A stretch of 64,000 nucleotides of DNA. It comes from Legionella saoudiensis. Lineage in GTDB: Bacteria; Pseudomonadota; Gammaproteobacteria; Legionellales; Legionellaceae. The DNA lies in assembly GCF_001465875.1 (NCBI RefSeq), contig NZ_LN901321.1, positions 280,689 through 344,688 of the forward strand. The letters run 5' to 3'. A program made the position numbers and the translations under genes. Below the pieces are notes generated by a model. That model did not search any database, was not told the origin of the DNA, and worked only from the letters and a program-made list of their open reading frames with translations. How positions within the stretch are numbered: the stretch's first letter is position 1; each line of letters starts with the position of its first letter. Shown in pieces: positions 17,917 through 27,629 of this stretch.

Positions 17917-20537
17917 ATACTTAGGAATTTGCCACCGCAATCCCGATAGTCATTGCCATGACATGTTAAAAGTATAATTTGATGTTTTTTAGATGCACGG
18001 TGCAGAATTTGTTTCATTTTCTCGCGCCTGATATCATCGGAATTAACCAGGGCATCATCGAGAATTACTGGAACAGAAGCCCCTTTTTCGGCCAATAAAT
18101 CGGCATATGCCAATCGTAATAAAATTGCGAGTTGTTCTCGAGTACCAATACTTAAATTTTCGAATGGCTCTCGAATACCATCTCTTAAAATATGTTGAAG
18201 ACAAAACTCTTCATCGATAATAGGTTCAGAGTTAGGGAATAAAATTTTCAGATAGGGTGTCATTGCTTCAGTTAAGGGTTTAACCAGCAGCTCCTTTGCA
18301 GATTGAATGTTTTCTCTAATCAGTTGACACAATAAGTTTAAAGAGCCAACGTGCATTTCCAGACGTTGGACTTCATTGCATAATTCTTTTAGCTCCTGTT
18401 CAGCTTGCTCTTTTTCTTCTGCCAGCCCTCGGTGACCACTGGTTTGAAGTTCGATGGTTAAATCTCTTATCGTTTGCTTTAAATCAGCCATTCTTTTTTT
18501 AGTGTTATCTAAAACTTGTTGACGCCTCTCTACTTCTGATGCAGCTCCTACATAATCAAGCGATAGCAAAGTATTCTCAAGCTCACTCAGCTTTTCTCTG
18601 AGCATTTGTTTTTCATGTGCTATCTTTTTCTCTATGTTTTTCAGCTGTTCATCAGTATTATCATTTCTTGTTTTTTCTATTTTTTTTATTAGTAGAACCA
18701 AATTTTCTTTTGTTGATGATAGGGCTATTTTAGCGTGTTTAAGTGCTTCCTGTTTTTTTACTAGCTGGTCATGAACTTGACGTTCATTATCACTACACTT
18801 AGTAAGTTCTTTAGAGGCAGAATTTTCAAGAGCTTCAGCCTCATCTATTGAAATCTGATCAGAATCACCCAGTTGCTTAATTAATGTATTTTCTTCTGTT
18901 TGATGATCTTTTAATTGTTGCTTCAATGATTCAATACCGTTGGGTGAAATAAGTTGAACTTGTGCTTGTAATGAGTCTATCTCGGTTGAAAGAGTTTTTT
19001 TCTTGTCGAACAGTTCCTCTGCTTCAGATAAGGAAACTATATGATGTTGTTCAAATTGATTAATAAGTAGTTTTTTAGCATCATCTAATTTCGTTTGGAC
19101 CGCACTTAATTCTTCTCCTCCCGGGATAATACAAATTTTGTTACTCCCAAAGGTTATTATTGACTTATCAGATATGAATACTTCTCCCTCACCAGTAATA
19201 ATATCATCATTCAATTTTACTGAGTCTTCATTAATCGAATATTTAATTCGAGTAGCCACAGCATCAAATTTTGCTTGTAATGAGTTAACTTGTTCCTTGA
19301 GCTTTCTTAGATCAGCTAAAGTTGAAGAGCCTATTAAGATCTCCGATAAGCTATGTTGTTTCTGTTTGATTTCATCATTTAGGGTTTGCGCTTTATTGAG
19401 CTGTTCTTCAATATGTTTAATATTTTTTTGAACTTCAGTTAATTTTTGATAAGACCTTGCTTTTTTTAGGGTCAACTGACTTCGCTCATGGCAATCTTTT
19501 GCTTTTGATAAACTCTCTGTGGCAATTTTAAAGTTTCTTTCAAATTGTTCAACTTCAGTTTCTAATTCTTGTATTTTTGTCTGAGCTGATTTTTCGTTTG
19601 CTGTTTCTATTTGTAGATTCTCAATTAAATCTAAACGATCTTTCAGAGCTTTTTGGGCACTTTCATGTTTTAGCTCAATCAATTCTACATCTGTCTTAGT
19701 TTTTTTATGTTGCTCATTAATTTCCTCAGCATGTCTAAGATGTTTTTGAGCTGTTTCAAGTTGTTCTTTATCTTTTTCTTCAACTTGATGATCAACAAGG
19801 GTAGCTAAGTCACGTTGATATTCGGATAGTTGATCGACTCTTTTTTGGTAATTACTTAACTCATCTTGTAAATTTTCTAATTTTTGTTTAGCAGCCTCTT
19901 TACTATCAAGTTTTTCTTTAAATACTCCTTTGGGCTTGCCGGTTTTTTCTGTTTGATATTCATTAAGCTCATCACTAAATTTTTTCAGTAGGCTTTCACC
20001 TTTCCCTTGGCTCAGCATATCTGTTAACTCATGATTGAGTACGCTTTGAATTGCCTGGCTAGCTTTAAGGTTATTTGATACGGAGAATTGTTGCCATGCA
20101 CTGCCTTGTTCAACCCATAATACTCCATAAATTCCTTGTTGCTCGGACTTGGTAAGCCCTCTTTCAATCGTATCGAATTTTAATAATTCAGCCAGATGTA
20201 TTTCGGCTTCTGTTCCTGTCCATTTTATGCCGTGTTCATTAGTTAGTATGGCACGACCTTCTTTTTTCTTAGAGAATATTTTTTCAAGATTGTAACTATT
20301 TCCACCAAGATCAAATTGAATTTTTACTTCAGGACAACCTCCATTATATCCAACGAAATCTTCTGCACCTTTACCATTAAATCTATCAAATAATATGGCT
20401 CGCAATGCTCGTAAAAGGGTTGATTTTCCAGCTTCATTGTTGCCATAAATTACATTTATACCTGCAGAAAGTCCTTTTAGTTCAAAAGGCTTGTCATATT
20501 GCTGGAAATTTTGAATGGAAATTGAAGTTAGCAACAT
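17913..20537 (-). CDS. YhaN/SbcC-like coiled-coil ATPase
   Basis: 874 residues. Walker A at about residues 33-40 (GNNEAGKSTLLRAL), a long coiled coil on both sides, then the ABC signature (LSIGTREQLAILLRLAYADLL), Walker B (VPVILDDALVNSD) and an H-loop (IILLTCH). This is the Rad50/SbcC/YhaN plan. No CxxC zinc hook is visible; the middle of the coiled coil instead carries a short strand-rich insert around FISDKSIITFGSNKICI. It follows the SbcD-like gene by 3 nt, so the two likely form a nuclease-ATPase complex acting on DNA ends or structures. A defence role is inferred from the neighbouring restriction genes. Confidence 0.88.
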   Translation of the reverse strand: MLLTSISIQNFQQYDKPFELKGLSAGINVIYGNNEAGKSTLLRALRAILFDRFNGKGAEDFVGYNGGCPEVKIQFDLGGNSYNLEKIFSKKKEGRAILTNEHGIKWTGTEAEIHLAELLKFDTIERGLTKSEQQGIYGVLWVEQGSAWQQFSVSNNLKASQAIQSVLNHELTDMLSQGKGESLLKKFSDELNEYQTEKTGKPKGVFKEKLDSKEAAKQKLENLQDELSNYQKRVDQLSEYQRDLATLVDHQVEEKDKEQLETAQKHLRHAEEINEQHKKTKTDVELIELKHESAQKALKDRLDLIENLQIETANEKSAQTKIQELETEVEQFERNFKIATESLSKAKDCHERSQLTLKKARSYQKLTEVQKNIKHIEEQLNKAQTLNDEIKQKQHSLSEILIGSSTLADLRKLKEQVNSLQAKFDAVATRIKYSINEDSVKLNDDIITGEGEVFISDKSIITFGSNKICIIPGGEELSAVQTKLDDAKKLLINQFEQHHIVSLSEAEELFDKKKTLSTEIDSLQAQVQLISPNGIESLKQQLKDHQTEENTLIKQLGDSDQISIDEAEALENSASKELTKCSDNERQVHDQLVKKQEALKHAKIALSSTKENLVLLIKKIEKTRNDNTDEQLKNIEKKIAHEKQMLREKLSELENTLLSLDYVGAASEVERRQQVLDNTKKRMADLKQTIRDLTIELQTSGHRGLAEEKEQAEQELKELCNEVQRLEMHVGSLNLLCQLIRENIQSAKELLVKPLTEAMTPYLKILFPNSEPIIDEEFCLQHILRDGIREPFENLSIGTREQLAILLRLAYADLLAEKGASVPVILDDALVNSDDIRREKMKQILHRASKKHQIILLTCHGNDYRDCGGKFLSI

Positions 20538-20540
20538 AAT

Positions 20541-21674
20541 TTAATTTGCCTTTTTATTTGATTGCAATTCTTGCCATAACATTTGTATAGCTCGTTCGGC
20601 ATAGGGATTCTGTTCGTGTGAATTATTGTCTCTGATAGCCAACAGTTTCTCCAATGTATTGCTTAAGAAGCCAATAGAGTGAAAATCCTGTAAGTCCTCT
20701 TCCGAAGGACTTAATTTCAGATTTTGATCATTCGCTTCTAGCATAGCAAATTTAGCTTTCCAACCATCAAGTAATTGCTCCAATTGTTGTCGATTTTCTA
20801 GTGATAAATTGCCATCAAGGCTGAGTGAAATAACTTGATTTTCAGTACGGTTAAGCTTTTTGAAATGATTTTCTAATGCATCTAAGTCATTTTTCTCAAA
20901 TAAGCTAAAGTTGGTTCGATGCCATTGGTATTTTCCTGTCTCTAATGATTCAACCTTCGGTACAGTTTCTTTTTTGTCCAGCGTTACCAATAAAGCTTTA
21001 CCTGGTTCGTTATCATGGAAGCGATCTTGTTCCGGAGTTCCTGCGTACCATGCTTTTGTTGAGACTTTAAGTTGGCCATGCCAGTCACCTAGTGCAAGAT
21101 AATCTAAAGCTGCTGTTTCTGTTCGTTGGAAAGAAATCATATTATGTAATTCAGCAGATTCAGGTAGAAAGCCCTCAATGGAACCATGAGCTAATCCGAC
21201 TTTGAAAGCAGAGGAGGGGGCATGATATTCATCATACCATTCAGTTAAGTCTCTATATTCATGACGCAATTTTAAAGGTGCAGGCAATATATGAAGCTTA
21301 TCATTTGCAATCAAAATTGGTTTTGGATCTAAAGCCAATATTATGTTTTCTGTCTTTTCTGGTAAATCTTTTATTCGAGTCCAAACACTTTGTGCTAAAG
21401 CAGGATCATGGTTCCCTGGTAATAATATCCATGGTCCTTTATATTCTTGCATGGCATTGAGTGTTTTTCTGATGGTTGTATCACTGATTTCGTTGGCGTC
21501 AAACACATCGCCAGCAACCAGAATAGCATCTGCTTTATGTTGATTTGCAAGATTGGCAAGCGTTTTAATGACATCGAATCTTGACTCGCGAAGGAAAGCT
21601 GCAATATCTCCTTTGATGTTGGAGAATTGCTTTCCGATTTGCCAGTCGGCTGTATGGATAAAGGAAATTTTCAT
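20541..21674 (-). CDS. SbcD/YhaO-like metallophosphoesterase nuclease
   Basis: 377 residues with all calcineurin-like metal motifs: HTADWQIG, GDVFD, GNHD, LAHG and LGDWHG. The C-terminal part is a helical capping/ATPase-binding region. SbcD/Mre11 partners degrade DNA ends under control of the SbcC-like ATPase encoded next. The ATG shares one base with the RloC-like stop codon (TAATG), showing translational coupling. Confidence 0.9.
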   Translation of the reverse strand: MKISFIHTADWQIGKQFSNIKGDIAAFLRESRFDVIKTLANLANQHKADAILVAGDVFDANEISDTTIRKTLNAMQEYKGPWILLPGNHDPALAQSVWTRIKDLPEKTENIILALDPKPILIANDKLHILPAPLKLRHEYRDLTEWYDEYHAPSSAFKVGLAHGSIEGFLPESAELHNMISFQRTETAALDYLALGDWHGQLKVSTKAWYAGTPEQDRFHDNEPGKALLVTLDKKETVPKVESLETGKYQWHRTNFSLFEKNDLDALENHFKKLNRTENQVISLSLDGNLSLENRQQLEQLLDGWKAKFAMLEANDQNLKLSPSEEDLQDFHSIGFLSNTLEKLLAIRDNNSHEQNPYAERAIQMLWQELQSNKKAN

Positions 21675-24262
21675 TAACTCTCCTGAGTTGACGGCTTTGG
21701 AGCTCGATTCTTAAATTCAGTTAGCCATTGTTGTAATTCTTTAAAGTCTTTTTCTAGTTCACCGGGTTCTGGTAACCTAATAGGAGCTTCAATAGGTTGC
21801 GAGTGTTCATATCTTGAATATTTTGTCATTAGTTCATCAAAATATTTACAATCTTCCAACGAAATTTTTGCTAGATTGGAAATTTTCCCCATAGTGTTAA
21901 CTGCACGTCGATAGCGCTCGACAACACCTGACATAAGCTCACATTCAATCATCCTTTCCAAGAGGATTCTAAAATCACTGCATAGCGATTTTACGTATGG
22001 ATCATATGCTTCTCTTCCATATTCTTTTAAAAGCCCTTTTGCTTTAGAGAGACGATCATTTATAAGATGATTTAATGCTTTATCTGGTTTTTTTGCAAAG
22101 AGAGGAGTATCACCAGGTTCACCAGTACCCCATGATTCTTCTCGGATGCATAAGATTTCAGGCTCAATATTTGCTTTTTTTGCATAATCTTGAATCATAC
22201 CTAAAAGAGATAGTCGATGAGTGAAGATAATTACTTGTCTTTCTGTAGCGAGAGAGCAGAGTCGTTGAACAACTGCTTCTTCATAATCTTGATCTAGGGA
22301 TGAAATAGGATCATCAAATACAAAAGGAGATGGATAATTTTTTCCACATACATCTGCTAGGAATGCGGCAATAGAGACGACCCGGTTTTCACCTTCACTA
22401 AGCACATCCTGCAGATTGTGATCTGCACCTCTTAATTTGAGAGTGTGTAAGACTTTACCTTTTGAAACTCGCGATTTTATTAATTCGACCTCAAGTTTCG
22501 AGGCTCCCAATACTTTGAGCTCGCTATTAAAACGATCAACAAAAGATGCAGTGATAAGCATTTCAGAAAGTTCACCTTTTTTCTTAGATAAAGATGTCGA
22601 GTTGGTTTTCCTTTTAGCTTCATGAATATCATGAAGAATTTTAAGGCGACTAACTTCTTCTTGTATTGCAACTTTTTGTTCAGAAAGCCATTTTTTAGCT
22701 TTTATTTGATTCAGTTCATTATTTAGTGCTTCTGCATTATTCTTTTGAGCATCTTCTAAATACTTATCTGCTCTTTGTTTGTATCCTTGAGATATTGTTT
22801 GTAGCGAATCTATGGCAGTCTGGGCTGACAGAATGGGATTTAATTCAGACTCTGATTCGATTATTAATAAATTTGCTTTTCTATCACTTAGAAAACTAAT
22901 TATATTCACCAATGAGTCTATAAGACTTCGATCCTCTATACCTGCAGCATCAAATTTTGTTTTAAATTCTATTATGCTTTGAATGTTGGGTAAATTATTT
23001 ATAGCCTGATCCAGTATCTGTTTTGCCTGCTCGGCTTGCTTCTGTGTTTCTCCTCTTATGTATGATTCAAATGAAGAAAACCTCTTTTGGGCCTCTTCAG
23101 TTAGTTCTTGGTGACATAATACACAAACAGAATCTGTTTGAATAACTGGAAATTTTTGCTCAGTATAAGCCATTTTTTCTGAGTATTTTCGTGCAGCTTC
23201 CCATAGCTCTTTCCAAGTGTCAGAGCCTATGCCTTGAAGCTTTGCGTCGCTGAACACTTCATTAGCGGCAGCATCAGCAGCATCTTTTTTCAGAATGAAT
23301 TGTTTTTTAGTATTAAGAAATTGTTTACATTTTTCATCGGATAATTCCTCTGAGTAGATTTTAATATCCCTAATAATGTTATCTACATGAAGTTTTCTGT
23401 TCTGCAATTGCTTCGCCTTGTCCGCTGGAGAATTTTCGGAAATCCTTTCATGTAAAATTTGTAACTCTTTTTCATCTTCAGCTGTAAACAGGCAATAATG
23501 TTCGATACTATCAGCGGAAACCTCATTATTAAGTTTTTTTAACCATTCTGAACTGACAGTGTTAAGTAATGTATCAGGCATTCTAGGCATTTTGGAGATA
23601 AGTTTTTCTGCTTCATTACCAAGTTTCTCGCCGACTTTCTCACATATATCAATGAGCTGGCTAAAAAAAGATAGAAGTAAAGGTTCATAGCTAACTTCAT
23701 TTTCCTCTCCAACAAACACTCTACTAAAGGAAGCATCGAAAATATCAACGGAGCAGAGTTCATCACATATGCCTTGGCCAGACCATTGATACTCTATAGG
23801 TGTATGATTTTTTAGAAAAGATATTTTTGCATTTCGAGGCACATCATCTGATGAGAATACATTATTATGCAGCTCACCTCGAATACAATCCCGAACACCA
23901 CATATATGTTTTAGTAGTCTAACGTAGCCCGTTTTTCCTGAGCCATTATGCCCATACACTACAGTTATATTACTACTTCCAAAATTCAGAGGTTTTTGTG
24001 GAGCAAGTTTGTTAACACCGCTAACTTCACTAATTGAACATAGCCGTATTTCCTCTGTGTCATGTGAATTAAAAGCATCATTTGGTATGCTGTAATCAAT
24101 GTTAGGGAATTCATTGCTAGTTTCTAATCGACATAGCCTAACAAGTTCGTTAATAGTTGATTCATTAATTTCAGTAAACTCAATTATGCGTTTAGCAGCA
24201 ACTTGCAGCCACCTAGGGCACTTTGACAACCATCTTGTTATCTGCTGGTTCTCAATATTCAT
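21674..24262 (-). CDS. RloC/PrrC-like ATPase with zinc hook, candidate anticodon nuclease
   Basis: 862 residues. Walker A at 104-111 (GHNGSGKT), coiled coil with CVLC at 380-383 (a zinc-hook pair), coiled coil again, then LSEGENRVVSIAAFLADV, Walker B FDDPISSLDQD and an H-loop (IIFTHRLS). This AAA wrapped around a hooked coiled coil is the RloC arrangement. In the C-terminal domain R765-x3-E769 and H820 resemble the Arg-Glu-His set of PrrC/RloC tRNA nucleases, though the spacing to His is not one I can verify. Such enzymes back up type I restriction by cutting tRNA when restriction fails; the hsd genes directly upstream fit. It could instead be another AAA_13-type effector. Confidence 0.75.
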   Translation of the reverse strand: MNIENQQITRWLSKCPRWLQVAAKRIIEFTEINESTINELVRLCRLETSNEFPNIDYSIPNDAFNSHDTEEIRLCSISEVSGVNKLAPQKPLNFGSSNITVVYGHNGSGKTGYVRLLKHICGVRDCIRGELHNNVFSSDDVPRNAKISFLKNHTPIEYQWSGQGICDELCSVDIFDASFSRVFVGEENEVSYEPLLLSFFSQLIDICEKVGEKLGNEAEKLISKMPRMPDTLLNTVSSEWLKKLNNEVSADSIEHYCLFTAEDEKELQILHERISENSPADKAKQLQNRKLHVDNIIRDIKIYSEELSDEKCKQFLNTKKQFILKKDAADAAANEVFSDAKLQGIGSDTWKELWEAARKYSEKMAYTEQKFPVIQTDSVCVLCHQELTEEAQKRFSSFESYIRGETQKQAEQAKQILDQAINNLPNIQSIIEFKTKFDAAGIEDRSLIDSLVNIISFLSDRKANLLIIESESELNPILSAQTAIDSLQTISQGYKQRADKYLEDAQKNNAEALNNELNQIKAKKWLSEQKVAIQEEVSRLKILHDIHEAKRKTNSTSLSKKKGELSEMLITASFVDRFNSELKVLGASKLEVELIKSRVSKGKVLHTLKLRGADHNLQDVLSEGENRVVSIAAFLADVCGKNYPSPFVFDDPISSLDQDYEEAVVQRLCSLATERQVIIFTHRLSLLGMIQDYAKKANIEPEILCIREESWGTGEPGDTPLFAKKPDKALNHLINDRLSKAKGLLKEYGREAYDPYVKSLCSDFRILLERMIECELMSGVVERYRRAVNTMGKISNLAKISLEDCKYFDELMTKYSRYEHSQPIEAPIRLPEPGELEKDFKELQQWLTEFKNRAPKPSTQES

Positions 24263-24470
24263 GTTAACTCCCTAATAACTAGTTGCATAATTTGACTCCA
24301 GAAGCCTTTAGAAGACTAATTGTTATCTTTTAATTTTTTTTGCAATGGTAATTTTTAAAAGTTATTCGTAAACAGTCGTTCCCAAAATAGTATCTCTGCT
24401 ATATCCAAACTTCGAATGCTTGTAAACGATAGTTCGATAAGATCTTGGGAGCTCTATGGTCTATTACCTA

Positions 24471-25961
24471 TTATTTTGTAGCAAGTCCGATAAGTACCTC
24501 CCTGAAGCTATTGAGTCCCGCCTCCAGATTTTCAATGATTTCCTCAGCGAGATCATCTGGTTCAGGTAGGTTATCCAGATCAGTTAAACTTTTGTCTTTC
24601 AACCAGAAAATATCAAGGCTTGTTTTGTCGCGCGCAATTAGTTCTTCATAGCTGTACTTGCGCCAGCGCCCCTCTGGGTTTTTTTCAGGATGCCAAGTTT
24701 CTTTGCGGTCACTTGGATTCTTTGGGTTGTAACACGCTATGAAATCAGTCAAATCCTCAAAACGCATTGTCTTTTTCTTGAGGGTATGGTGGATATTAGT
24801 ACGGTAATCATAGAACCAGACTTCTTTGGTCCAAACACTTGGGCTAGCAGGTTGGTTGTCAAAAAATAGAACGTTTGCTTTAACCCCGTTGGCATAAAAA
24901 ATACCTGTTGGTAAACGCAGGATGGTGTGCAAAGTGGTATTTGCAAGCAGCTTTTTGCGGATAGTCTCACCAGCACCACCTTCAAATAAGACGTTATCTG
25001 GTACCACAACTGCTGCCTTGCCAGTGGTTTTAAGCATACTACGAATATGCTGTACAAAGTTAAGCTGCTTGTTTGAGGTGGTTGCCCAGAAATCTTGGCG
25101 GTTATAGGTCAGATCGTCAGTCTCCTGTTCTCCCTCTTCATTGGTAAAACTCATAGAGCTTTTCTTACCAAAGGGTGGATTTGCCAATACATAATCGACG
25201 CTGACAGGACTTGCTGCTACTAATGCATCATTCGGGGAAATCAGACTATCACCATCAATTTCGCCAATGTTATGCAAAAACATATTCATCAAACACAAAC
25301 GACGAGTGTTTGCGACAATTTCATTGCCATAAAACGTACTGTGCTTCAGAAAATGTTTTTGCTCTTTGTCGAGTGAATAGTTTTCCGGGTTTGTCAAAAA
25401 ATCATAGGCCGCAAGAAAGAATCCACCTGTGCCACAAGCTGGATCTGCAATTGTTTTACCCGGTTCAGGCCGAACGCATTCTACCATTGCGCGAATCAAT
25501 GCTCTTGGGGTGAAATATTGGCCTGCCCCAGATTTGGTATCTTCCGCATTCTTTTCTAATAATCCTTCGTAAATATCGCCTTTAACATCCGCACCCATCA
25601 TGATCCACTGAGTGCTGTCGATCATGTCTATCAAGCGATATAACTTGGCTGGATCCTGAATTTTGTTTTGGGCTTTCGTAAAAATCTGCCCCAACATACC
25701 CTTCTGCTTGCCAAGTTCGCGCAACAACTCAACATAAAGCACCTCAAGTTCTGCGCCTTTCTTCGAGGTGAGTGTTTGCCAGTTATATTTTTCAGGGATG
25801 CCCACCTTACGGTTGTAGGGAGGCTTAGAATACTCATCCGCCATCTTCAGGAAGATCAGATAAGTGAGCTGCTCAAGATAATCACCGTAACCTACACCGT
25901 CATCACGCAAAGTAGTACAGAAGCTCCAGACTCTGGAGACAATGGAAGAAGTATTCATCAA
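24471..25961 (-). CDS. hsdM: Type I restriction-modification methyltransferase HsdM
   Basis: 496 residues with an N-terminal HsdM helical domain, SAM motif I (DPACGTGGFFLAAYDF) and the catalytic NPPF motif (VLANPPFGKKS), indicating N6-adenine methylation. It forms the M2S methylase with HsdS and the restriction complex with HsdR. A 45-nt gap separates it from hsdS; about 208 nt lie before the RloC-like gene, so that gene may have its own promoter. Confidence 0.96.
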   Translation of the reverse strand: MMNTSSIVSRVWSFCTTLRDDGVGYGDYLEQLTYLIFLKMADEYSKPPYNRKVGIPEKYNWQTLTSKKGAELEVLYVELLRELGKQKGMLGQIFTKAQNKIQDPAKLYRLIDMIDSTQWIMMGADVKGDIYEGLLEKNAEDTKSGAGQYFTPRALIRAMVECVRPEPGKTIADPACGTGGFFLAAYDFLTNPENYSLDKEQKHFLKHSTFYGNEIVANTRRLCLMNMFLHNIGEIDGDSLISPNDALVAASPVSVDYVLANPPFGKKSSMSFTNEEGEQETDDLTYNRQDFWATTSNKQLNFVQHIRSMLKTTGKAAVVVPDNVLFEGGAGETIRKKLLANTTLHTILRLPTGIFYANGVKANVLFFDNQPASPSVWTKEVWFYDYRTNIHHTLKKKTMRFEDLTDFIACYNPKNPSDRKETWHPEKNPEGRWRKYSYEELIARDKTSLDIFWLKDKSLTDLDNLPEPDDLAEEIIENLEAGLNSFREVLIGLATK

Positions 25962-26006
25962 ATTTGTTCCTTAGATTTAAACTTAAATGCCAATATTGGC
26001 CTGTTT

Positions 26007-27629
26007 TCAATTGTAAGCCTCATTGCTAACTTTTATTAGATCTTGTTTTGTCGCTAATTTTTTAACAGACTTTTTTTGCGGATCTTTCTCGGCTTTAATC
26101 CGTGCCAGTAATTTACTAGCCGACTCATCATTTGGGTTTTGCGGAACTAGCTTGCCGGAGAAAGCCTTTTTAAGGATAGATTGACGGAGAGTTTCTACAA
26201 GCTTTAAAGCTTGCTCGATCTCAGTTTCATTTTTATCAATGATCGAAAACTGTAATTCAAGTTCATCAACTATTTGCTTCTGTTCCTCAGTCGAACAATA
26301 CGGAATTACTAAATTTTCTAAAGTGGTTAGATTGATATTTTTTTGTGCGGTGGCTGGTGCATATGCTTCTATACGAATCCGTATTGCCTTGATAAACAAC
26401 TCCACATACTCAGGTAAAACCGAGTTGTAAGCAGTGAAACCAACAACACTATCAGGAAAACACCCATCAAAGCCTAAAAAAGCTGTTTCAGCAATATTAG
26501 CAGCAATAGTTATGCATAGCGTTCCAATAGGCCAAAGTTTACTTTGCTCTAAACCAAATTCACTATAAGTTTGTTCAAAATTTGTAATTTTACGGTTAGC
26601 AGCCTTAACTTCACCTGTTTGGATAAAGGGATATTTACCACCAAACAACCTTGAATCATTTCTTGGTCGATGTTTTGACTTTCCTCTACTAAGATCGCCA
26701 ATATTTGCCAAATAAGTGTAGGTAAATCCCAATGGTACCTGAGGTAGGTTTTCTACTTCATCATTCGAAAGGGATATAGGACAAGAAGATTGTTTCGTCT
26801 TACCCGGCTTTTTCCCTTCTTTTCCCCTCGCTTCCCACTCTTTGACCGCTGCTTTCCATTTTTCAAGTTGGTGTTGGTAGCGTGTGTCGCGTTCTTTTTG
26901 GATGCGTGAGAGTAGTTGCTCTGAAGTTTCCAGTTTGTCGGCATTTTCCTCACGCCATTTGGCGGTGAGTTTGCCTTCAAAGGCGTGTTTGAGTATGGCT
27001 TGGCGGTAAACCTTGAGTTGTTCGCGGGCAGTTTTGAGGGCGGCGATGCCGTTGTCTAGCTCGGAGAAGAGTTCTTCGATTTTGGCGACGATGCGTTTTT
27101 GTTCGTTGAGAGGGGCTATTGGTATTTCTATTTGAGTGTAATCATTAAATTTCAGATTTCTTAGATTGTTGCTACCAGCTTGATACTCTGAAATTTTTCC
27201 TGACTTGTAAAAACTCTGAAGATAAAGATTCAAGTAAGTTGAATTTATCTCAATTGAGGGTCTTATAAGCCTAAAAAAGTTCGTACATATTTTTTTGTAT
27301 TCTGTTTTTTTTGACAATACAGCTCTGTCAATTAATGCTGTGCGGCCGACAGGTTGGTCTGGTCCACCACCAGAAATCTCAAGAATTATATCTCCTTCAC
27401 GTAACTCTCTTCTTTCTAGACTTGATTTTTTTACCTTGCGGAGCGTAGCTGTTTCGCCCCTTTCTTTATCCCAATTCCTAAGTTCCGAAGCTCTAATGCA
27501 AAGAACATCAATATAGTTTGGATCATTAAAAGTATTATCTTTACCCCAATCACCTCCTAATACATAAATAAGTAACTCTTCGAGGGTAGCACTTGACCAG
27601 TTAGCTGGATATGTCAATTTTTCCATCAC
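26007..27629 (-). CDS. hsdS: Type I restriction specificity subunit HsdS
   Basis: 540 residues with two target-recognition domains (about 10-190 and 300-480), each followed by a conserved helical spacer (PIAPLNEQKRIVAKIEELF and STEEQKQIVDELELQFS), so it should read a bipartite target. A long charged helix with EARGKEGKKPGKTK lies between the halves. DNA encoding the central spacer looks clearly richer in G+C than the recognition domains, a mosaic expected when domains are exchanged by recombination. The start overlaps the hsdR stop by 4 nt. Confidence 0.95.
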   Translation of the reverse strand: MMEKLTYPANWSSATLEELLIYVLGGDWGKDNTFNDPNYIDVLCIRASELRNWDKERGETATLRKVKKSSLERRELREGDIILEISGGGPDQPVGRTALIDRAVLSKKTEYKKICTNFFRLIRPSIEINSTYLNLYLQSFYKSGKISEYQAGSNNLRNLKFNDYTQIEIPIAPLNEQKRIVAKIEELFSELDNGIAALKTAREQLKVYRQAILKHAFEGKLTAKWREENADKLETSEQLLSRIQKERDTRYQHQLEKWKAAVKEWEARGKEGKKPGKTKQSSCPISLSNDEVENLPQVPLGFTYTYLANIGDLSRGKSKHRPRNDSRLFGGKYPFIQTGEVKAANRKITNFEQTYSEFGLEQSKLWPIGTLCITIAANIAETAFLGFDGCFPDSVVGFTAYNSVLPEYVELFIKAIRIRIEAYAPATAQKNINLTTLENLVIPYCSTEEQKQIVDELELQFSIIDKNETEIEQALKLVETLRQSILKKAFSGKLVPQNPNDESASKLLARIKAEKDPQKKSVKKLATKQDLIKVSNEAYN

